A stretch of DNA of 64,000 bases from Pseudodesulfovibrio sp. (GTDB lineage Bacteria; Desulfobacterota; Desulfovibrionia; Desulfovibrionales; Desulfovibrionaceae): positions 20,819-84,818 of the forward strand of contig NZ_JAQUWN010000007.1 in the NCBI RefSeq assembly GCF_028692895.1, given 5' to 3'. A model generated the notes under the pieces. It made no database searches and was not told where the DNA came from. It saw only the letters and a program-made list of their open reading frames with translations. Below are positions 55,917 to 64,000 of the stretch, one piece after another. Within the stretch, counting starts at the first letter, position 1, and each line of letters starts with the position of its first letter. Both the position numbers and the translations under genes were made by a program.

Positions 55917-57015
55917 TCGCCGACTGCTCTTCTACATCAACTGGCCGCTCCTGGCCGTGGCCGTGATCCTCTTCCTGCTCGGGGTGCTCAATCTCTACTC
56001 CGCCAGCGGCTCCCGCCTGGAGGAGGGGATGAGCATTGCGCCGTTTTTTCACAAGCAGTTGCTGTGGGGCCTGATGGGCATGTTCGGCATGCTGGTCTTC
56101 ATGTTCTTCGACTACCGCCACCTCAAGACCCTGGCCTGGCCGCTTTTCTGGGTCACCGTGGCCCTGCTGCTCGGCGTCTTCGTAATGGGCAAGACCATCT
56201 ACGGCGCGCGGCGCTGGCTGGACCTCGGGTTCATGAACTTCCAGCCCTCGGAGCTGGCCAAGATCGCCGTGCTCATCGTGGGGGCGCGCATCCTCTCCCG
56301 CGAGCGGGAACCGCTTGATTTCCTGCGGCTCGGCTATACGCTCGGCGTGGGGCTGATCCTGGCCGCGCCCATCATCAGGCAGCCCGACCTGGGCTCGGGC
56401 CTTTCGGTCATCATGATCCTGGGCGGAATGATCCTCTACCGGGGCGTGACCCCGCGCGTGTTCAAGACCGCGCTCTTCGCCATCCCCTGCCTGCTGCCGC
56501 TCTCCTGGTTCTTCCTGCACGACTACCAGAAGAAACGGATCATGACCTTCCTGGACCCCACCACCGACCCGCTGGGCGCGGGCTACCACATCATCCAGTC
56601 CGAGATAGCCATCGGCTCGGGCGGGTTCTGGGGCAAGGGCTTCCTGGAGGGCACCCAGTCCCAGCTCCGGTTCCTGCCGGAGCGGCACACGGACTTCGCC
56701 GTGGCCGTGTTCGGGGAGGAATGGGGGTTTGTGGGGACCATGGTCCTGCTCAGCCTGTTCTGCCTGTTCCTTTACCAGATGGTGGTCATCGCGCGTGACG
56801 CGCGCGGCCTGTTCGGCAGCTACCTCGCCGCTGGCGTGTTCTTCTATTTCTTCTGGCAAATCCTCATAAATACAGGTATGGTCCTCGGGCTGATGCCGGT
56901 GGTGGGCATCCCGCTCCCGTTCATCAGCTACGGGGGCAGCGCCACCCTGGTCAATTTCTGCCTCGTCGGCCTGGTGCTCAACGTCTCCATGCGCAGGTTC
57001 TTGTTCAAACAGTAA
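55906..57015 (+). CDS. rodA: Rod-shape SEDS peptidoglycan polymerase RodA
   Basis: 369 residues from ATG 55906 (MPIDRRLLFYINWPLL), with GAGGA upstream inside mrdA; the track's start at 55888 lacks that support. Polytopic membrane protein, about ten TM helices, of the SEDS family: VILFLLGVLNLYSASG, KTIYGARRWLDLGFMNFQPSELAKI (the conserved loop with the catalytic region), QPDLGSGLSVIMIL and GIPLPFISYGGSATLVNFCLVG near the C-terminus. SEDS proteins polymerise lipid II glycan chains together with a class B PBP, here the product of mrdA. Last gene of the shape operon before bactofilin. Confidence 0.96.
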   Translation: MPIDRRLLFYINWPLLAVAVILFLLGVLNLYSASGSRLEEGMSIAPFFHKQLLWGLMGMFGMLVFMFFDYRHLKTLAWPLFWVTVALLLGVFVMGKTIYGARRWLDLGFMNFQPSELAKIAVLIVGARILSREREPLDFLRLGYTLGVGLILAAPIIRQPDLGSGLSVIMILGGMILYRGVTPRVFKTALFAIPCLLPLSWFFLHDYQKKRIMTFLDPTTDPLGAGYHIIQSEIAIGSGGFWGKGFLEGTQSQLRFLPERHTDFAVAVFGEEWGFVGTMVLLSLFCLFLYQMVVIARDARGLFGSYLAAGVFFYFFWQILINTGMVLGLMPVVGIPLPFISYGGSATLVNFCLVGLVLNVSMRRFLFKQ

Positions 57016-57077
57016 CAAGCGCTGTCGGAAAGGGTTCCTGGCCTGGGTCGTAAACCGGAGTCTTGAGGAGCGCTTTC

Positions 57078-57446
57078 ATGGCTAGAGACGAGATCAACGC
57101 GTTTTTGGGCGCTGGGACCAACTACCAGGGAAAATTGCATTTCCAGGGCGCGGTGCGCATCGACGGCAATTTCCAGGGCGAGGTCGTCTCGGATGGGACG
57201 CTGGTGGTCGGCCAGGAGGCCGTGGTGGAGGGCCAGATCAAGGTCGGCCAGCTCGTGCTTTCCGGCAACATCCAGGGCGAGGTGGAGGCAAAGAGCAAGG
57301 TCGTGCTGCACAAGACGGCCAATCTACAGGGAAACATCAGGACTCCGGTCCTGGTTGTCGAAGAGGGCGCGGTGCTTGAGGGGCAACTGCTGATGGGCAG
57401 TCTGGAGACCGCGTCCAAAGAGTCGTCCAAGACGGACTCCGACTAG
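57078..57446 (+). CDS. Bactofilin (polymer-forming cytoskeletal protein)
   Basis: 122 residues from ATG 57078, with GAGGAG 7 nt upstream. A bactofilin domain fills the protein: INAFLGAGTNYQGKLHFQGAVRIDGNFQGEV and the following short beta-helical rungs (GTLVVGQEAVVEGQIKV, GNIQGEVEAKSKVVLHKTANLQGNI), with a short Ser/Lys/Asp tail. Bactofilins polymerise without nucleotide into membrane-associated scaffolds that shape cells or localise cell-wall enzymes. The N-terminal hydrophobic patch (NAFLGAG) could mediate membrane association. Placement right after rodA and before the ATP synthase genes supports a link to cell-wall growth. Confidence 0.93.
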   Translation: MARDEINAFLGAGTNYQGKLHFQGAVRIDGNFQGEVVSDGTLVVGQEAVVEGQIKVGQLVLSGNIQGEVEAKSKVVLHKTANLQGNIRTPVLVVEEGAVLEGQLLMGSLETASKESSKTDSD

Positions 57447-57473
57447 TGGCGCGCAGGGTCGCCGAATAACGTT

Positions 57474-57517
57474 CCGAGAGCCTGGCCGAAGGCAAAAAGC
57501 CTTTGACACAGGCTCGG
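57474..57517. promoter_or_regulatory. Interrupted hairpin upstream of the ATP synthase operon
   Basis: CCGAG-AG-CCTG pairs with CAGGCTCGG (2-nt bulge), enclosing an inner AAGGC/GCCTT hairpin with an A5 loop. It could be a weak end to the bactofilin transcript or a leader structure. It overlaps the -35 element of the candidate promoter for the atp genes. Confidence 0.45.
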
Positions 57518-57531
57518 AAATTGCGTAATTG
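57503..57531 (+). promoter_or_regulatory. Candidate promoter of the atp operon
   Basis: Perfect -35 TTGACA with 17-nt spacing to TAATTG, a poor -10, about 45 nt upstream of the first atp start codon. The position and -35 quality support a start site here, but the -10 is weak. Confidence 0.45.
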
Positions 57532-57577
57532 GCAGTGACTTTGCGCATAAATTCACAACCTCTTGGGGGCATTTGGT

Positions 57578-58000
57578 ATGGTTATACCTGACGGAACACT
57601 TTTTATCCAAGCGGCGAATTTCATCGTCACGGTCTTCGTGCTGAATGTGCTGCTGATCAAGCCGATCCGGGAGATCATCAAGAAACGCAAGGACTTGATG
57701 GCCGACCAGATGGGCAAGATCGAGGGCTTCAACAGCACGGCCGAGAAGAAGGTCGCCGACTATGAGGCACAGCTCGCCGAAGCGCGCAAGGAAGCCAATG
57801 GGATCCGTTCTTCCATGAAGGACGAGGGCACCGCCGAGGAGCACAAGATTCTCGCAGTTGCGGGCGAGGCCGCTTCCGGCACCATCCAGTCCGCCCGGGC
57901 CGAGATCGAGGCCGAGGTCGAGACCGCCATGGCGCAACTGGCCAAGGACGTCGACAAGTACGCCGCGGCCGCCACGGCCAAGATCCTGGGCCAGGCCTAG
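57578..58000 (+). CDS. atpF': ATP synthase F0 subunit b'
   Basis: 140 residues from ATG 57578 with GGGGG 8 nt upstream; the track's TTG start is the ribosome-binding site itself. One N-terminal TM (FIQAANFIVTVFVLNVLLIKPI), then a long charged helix (KKRKDLMADQMGKIEGFNSTAEKKVADYEAQLAEARKEANGIRS) that forms the peripheral stalk as a heterodimer with subunit b. Its length and single-TM design fit b' rather than b. It is first in the order b'-b-delta-alpha-gamma-beta-epsilon, separate from the a and c genes. Part of the F-type ATP synthase in the inner membrane. Confidence 0.93.
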   Translation: MVIPDGTLFIQAANFIVTVFVLNVLLIKPIREIIKKRKDLMADQMGKIEGFNSTAEKKVADYEAQLAEARKEANGIRSSMKDEGTAEEHKILAVAGEAASGTIQSARAEIEAEVETAMAQLAKDVDKYAAAATAKILGQA

Positions 58001-58021
58001 GCAAGGGAAGGAGGGTTCATT

Positions 58022-58599
58022 TTGAAAAAAACTCTGTTTTTTACGACGCTTCTGGCCTGCCTGGTGATCGCGACCGTCGCTTTCGCCAACGAGCCCGAGG
58101 GCGCGCATCACGCCGTCTTCACGGCCGAGAACGTGAAGAACTACGGCCTGCGCATGGTCAACTTCGTGATCTTCGCCTTCCTGCTGTACAAGTTCGGCGG
58201 CGCCAAGATCAAAGACTTCTTCGTGGGACGCCGTGACGGCATCAAGAAGGACCTGGACGACCTGCAGTCCCGCCAGGCCGCGGCCGAGAAGAAGCTGAAG
58301 GAAGTCGAGTCCGGCATCGCCAACATGGCCAAGGAGAAGGAAGCCATCCTTGCCCAGGCCAGGGAACAGGGCGAGGCCATCAAGACCGCCATCATCGAGA
58401 AGGCCAGGAAGGATGCCGACGCGCTGACCGAGCAGGCCAAGCGCACCGCTTCCAACGAGGCCCAGGCCGCCATCGACCGCATCCGCGGCGAGATGGCCGA
58501 CCTGGTCGTGGCCGCCGCCGAGAAAGTGGTCGCCGAGAAGCTCAGTGCTGCGGACCACGACAAGCTCGTGGATGAATACTTAACAAAGGTGGTGCTCAA

Positions 58600-58603
<4 letters not shown>
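58022..58603 (+). CDS. atpF: ATP synthase F0 subunit b
   Basis: 193 residues from TTG 58022, with AAGGAGGG 8 nt upstream. An N-terminal hydrophobic stretch with a signal-peptide-like cut region (FFTTLLACLVIATVAFANEPEG) precedes a second hydrophobic segment (MVNFVIFAFLLYKFGG, about 41-56), followed by the long charged stalk helix (KDLDDLQSRQAAAEKKLKEVESG). The extra N-terminal segment is an unusual design compared with E. coli b. Peripheral-stalk subunit linking F1 to F0; pairs with b'. It overlaps atpH by 4 nt (ATTGA), so translation is coupled. Confidence 0.93.
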
Positions 58604-60664
<2,061 letters not shown>

Positions 60665-60680
60665 CCCAAGGGGAAGTTGA

Positions 60681-61568
60681 ATGGCTTCGTTAAAAGACGT
60701 CCAGAATCAGATCACTGGCGTCAAGAAAACCAAGCAGATCACCAAGGCCATGAACATGGTGGCCTCGGCAAAACTGCGCAACGCGCAGGAGCGCATTGAG
60801 CGCTTCCGCCCGTATGCGGACAAGTTTTACGAGATGCTGGGCGACTTGGCGGCCGGTGCTGACGAATCGGTACATCCGCTGCTGGAGGTTCGTGACGAAG
60901 TGAAGACCGTGGGTATCATGGTTTGTACTTCGGATCGCGGCCTGTGCGGCGCGTTCAATGTGAACATCATCAACACGGCCCGTAAGCTTGCGAAGCAAAA
61001 GGCCGACGAGGGCAAGACGGTCAAGTTCTGGTGCATCGGCAAGAAGGCGCGCGACGCCTTCCGCAAGATGGACTATGAAATCGTGCGCGCCGAGCCCGAC
61101 GCCATGAGCAAGTTCGACTTCACCCTGGCCGCCAGCGTGGGCAACGAGCTCATCGCCGGTTACGTGGCGGGTGACCTCGACGAGGTTCACGTCGTCTACG
61201 GCGAGTTCCAGAGCATGGCCAAGCAGCCTCCCGTCTCCCTGTCCGTGCTGCCCATGGCTGCTCAGGGCGAGGAAGGCGAGAAGGCCGAAAAGGCGACCGG
61301 CGGCAGCGGCGACTACGTCTACGAGCCGTCCGTCGAAGGCCTGCTCGCGGAACTGCTGCCTCGTTTCGTCAAGGTCCAGGTTTATCGCGGGCTGCTCGAC
61401 ACGGCTTGTTCCGAGCATGCCGCCCGCATGGCCGCCATGGACAACGCGACCAAGGCGTGCGACGAGCTCACGAACACTCTGACCTTGCTCTACAACAAGA
61501 CAAGGCAGGCCGCGATCACCGGCGATCTCATGGACATCGTCGGCGGCGTGGAAGCGCTGAAAGGATAA
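60681..61568 (+). CDS. atpG: ATP synthase F1 subunit gamma
   Basis: 295 residues, ATG 60681 with AAGGGGAAG upstream. Family ends are conserved: ASLKDVQNQITGVKKTKQITKAMNMVASAKL at the N-terminus and AARMAAMDNATKACDELTNTLTLLYNKTRQAAIT at the C-terminus; ICTSDRGLCGAFN in the middle. Gamma is the central rotating shaft that couples proton flow through F0 to catalysis at beta. Normal length; no break. Confidence 0.98.
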   Translation: MASLKDVQNQITGVKKTKQITKAMNMVASAKLRNAQERIERFRPYADKFYEMLGDLAAGADESVHPLLEVRDEVKTVGIMVCTSDRGLCGAFNVNIINTARKLAKQKADEGKTVKFWCIGKKARDAFRKMDYEIVRAEPDAMSKFDFTLAASVGNELIAGYVAGDLDEVHVVYGEFQSMAKQPPVSLSVLPMAAQGEEGEKAEKATGGSGDYVYEPSVEGLLAELLPRFVKVQVYRGLLDTACSEHAARMAAMDNATKACDELTNTLTLLYNKTRQAAITGDLMDIVGGVEALKG

Positions 61569-61581
61569 AAGGGGGCTATGA

Positions 61582-62982
<1,401 letters not shown>

Positions 62983-62994
62983 GCGAGGTACCCC

Positions 62995-63417
62995 ATGGCC
63001 AATACTCTGAAGCTTGAGATTGTCACCCCTGATCGGAAAGTGCTTTCCGAGGAAGTGGAATACGTGGGTGCCCCCGGCATCCTCGGCGAATTCGGCGTGC
63101 TGCCGAAACACGTCCCGTTCCTTTCCGCTCTGGGTGTGGGCAACCTCCACTACAAGCAAAACGGCAAGGCGTACTATGTGTTCGTCGCCGGTGGCTTCGC
63201 CGAAGTCAGCAACGACCAGGTGACCATCCTGGCCGAGGTTGCCGAGAAGGCCACGGAGATCGACACCGACCGCGCCTCGAAAGCCAAGGCCCGCGCCGAA
63301 GAGCGTGCGACCAAGGCCAAGGAGAGGATCGACGGAGCCCGCAACCAGGCTGCCTTGCGCCGGGCCATCTCCCGGATCAACTGCAAGACCAGCGGCAAGA
63401 ACGCCGGCACCTGCTAG
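62995..63417 (+). CDS. atpC: ATP synthase F1 subunit epsilon
   Basis: 140 residues, ATG 62995. The N-terminal beta-sandwich has the family start [46 protein letters not shown], and the C-terminal pair of helices is rich in Arg/Lys/Ala ([20 protein letters not shown]). Epsilon binds gamma and limits ATP hydrolysis. Last gene of the operon, followed by a terminator after about 25 nt. Confidence 0.97.
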   Translation: MANTLKLEIVTPDRKVLSEEVEYVGAPGILGEFGVLPKHVPFLSALGVGNLHYKQNGKAYYVFVAGGFAEVSNDQVTILAEVAEKATEIDTDRASKAKARAEERATKAKERIDGARNQAALRRAISRINCKTSGKNAGTC

Positions 63418-63440
63418 ATCACATCCGCATCCTGATACCA

Positions 63441-63471
63441 AAGGGCGAACCCGCAAGGGTTCGCCCTTTTT
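63441..63471 (+). terminator. Rho-independent terminator of the ATP synthase operon
   Basis: Perfect 12-bp stem AAGGGCGAACCC/GGGTTCGCCCTT with GCAA loop, followed by TTT. It ends the atp operon and marks the change to A/T-rich sequence to the right. Confidence 0.95.
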
Positions 63472-63537
63472 CTATGAAATTTGCCGTGATTTCAGGACAA
63501 GGCGGATGACAAGGCCAAGTTAAGGCGGAGGATAAAA

Positions 63538-64000
63538 ATGTTAGATGACTTATTGCCGATTTTTGCTACAGGCATTTTTACATTGGCAGGATTTTGGCTC
63601 TCGGCATACATCGAAGCTAAAAAGAATAAGCAGCAACTTTTACAAATTGTTTTTAAAAAGCGTATTGAAGTATATACCGCGTTGGTAGAAATGACACATG
63701 AGACACTGTTGGTGGCGTTGGTTAAAAACTCCAATCAAGATGTCATGAGTGGTGGCGTAAGTATATTGAATAAATTTGGTGGCTGTGCTCTCTTCGCAAG
63801 TAATGAAGTTAGTGAGGTGGCGGTAACGTATGGAACAACTGCCGCCAATAGTGAAATTGAGTTCGAAGAAAAGAAAAATGAGTTGGCAAGTCTTCATGGA
63901 AAACTTCGTACATTATGCCAGCAAGAAATTGGAATGGAAGACCTTCAATGTGAACTATCAAAAAATGACAATGGATCTTTTCTAGATTTCAAAAGGTTTG
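63538..64000 (+). CDS. A/T-rich ORF of unknown function, running off the right edge (not in ORF track)
   Basis: Open from ATG 63538 to the window end (154 codons, no stop), with GGAGG 6 nt upstream. It is absent from the supplied track, presumably because it has no stop inside the window. The N-terminus has a hydrophobic segment (LLPIFATGIFTLAGFWLSAYI, residues about 5-25), so one membrane anchor, followed by a charged, probably helical region (EAKKNKQQLLQIVFKKRIEVYTALVEM) and later FEEKKNELASLHGKLRTLCQQEIG. I recognise no family. The base composition is far lower in G+C than every gene to the left, and codons such as TTA, AAT and ATA are common, which suggests acquisition from elsewhere. Membrane-anchored helical proteins of this look are common in accessory islands, but no function can be given. 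Confidence 0.7.
   Translation, partial: MLDDLLPIFATGIFTLAGFWLSAYIEAKKNKQQLLQIVFKKRIEVYTALVEMTHETLLVALVKNSNQDVMSGGVSILNKFGGCALFASNEVSEVAVTYGTTAANSEIEFEEKKNELASLHGKLRTLCQQEIGMEDLQCELSKNDNGSFLDFKRF

Overview
The window is about 64 kb of high-GC bacterial DNA. Its gene content points to a Desulfovibrio / Pseudodesulfovibrio-type bacterium (Desulfovibrionales). The grounds are a fused CobA-HemD tetrapyrrole enzyme, a FapA/DUF342 protein, the order mreB-mreC-mreD-mrdA-rodA-bactofilin running into an F1F0 ATP synthase operon with both b' and b subunits, and strong G/C bias at third codon positions. The assignment is inferred from gene content and was not tested by a search.

Region 1 (1-28.35 kb) is the unusual part. 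Four same-strand genes lie in a row. The first is the C-terminal half of a membrane protein with an HlyD-type adaptor fold and a tail like that of M50-peptidase/HlyD fusions; it runs off the left edge. The second is a shortened SecA-like ATPase. The third is a small protein with a LuxR-type HTH. The fourth, after an A/T-rich promoter region with a TATACG-TT-CGTATA palindrome, is a single 24.3-kb gene for a protein of about 8,109 residues. That protein has an N-terminal LEPRQLLS (LEPR-XLL) motif, about a dozen TGD-type beta modules, a very long beta-helix-like repeat region, two helical inserts, an exact 60-residue tandem repeat and a Gln/Gly-rich tail. It ends at a strong terminator. The best reading is a giant secreted or surface protein encoded with its own export machinery and regulator.

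Region 2 (28.4-40.5 kb) is mixed: a small membrane-anchored protein on the minus strand; a periplasmic substrate-binding protein translationally coupled to a HAMP-PAS-GGDEF-EAL protein; an NhaA antiporter; a TPR protein; cobyrinate a,c-diamide synthase, a UMF1-type MFS transporter and an AMMECR1-domain protein in one run; an HD-GYP protein with a small membrane-anchored partner; and a cysteine-rich zinc-finger-like protein. Two separate c-di-GMP proteins within 11 kb of a giant adhesin-like gene are notable.

Region 3 (40.5-51.4 kb) holds FapA-like and BPL_N-like genes on the minus strand, then valS, an Abi_2/HEPN-like gene, cobA-hemD, a small STAS-like protein, purN and a minus-strand radical SAM gene of the YhcC/TIGR01212 type.

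Region 4 (51.5-63.5 kb) is housekeeping: the rod-shape operon mreB-mreC-mreD-mrdA-rodA, a bactofilin, then atpF'-atpF-atpH-atpA-atpG-atpD-atpC ending at a clear terminator. The a and c subunits of F0 are not in the window. Immediately after the terminator the base composition shifts to A/T-rich, and an unrecognised ORF missing from the supplied track (start 63538, good RBS) runs off the right edge. This may be the edge of acquired DNA.

No rRNA, tRNA, CRISPR array or insertion sequence was recognised. No gene-free stretch exceeds about 300 bases; the longest is the 285-base region before the giant gene.
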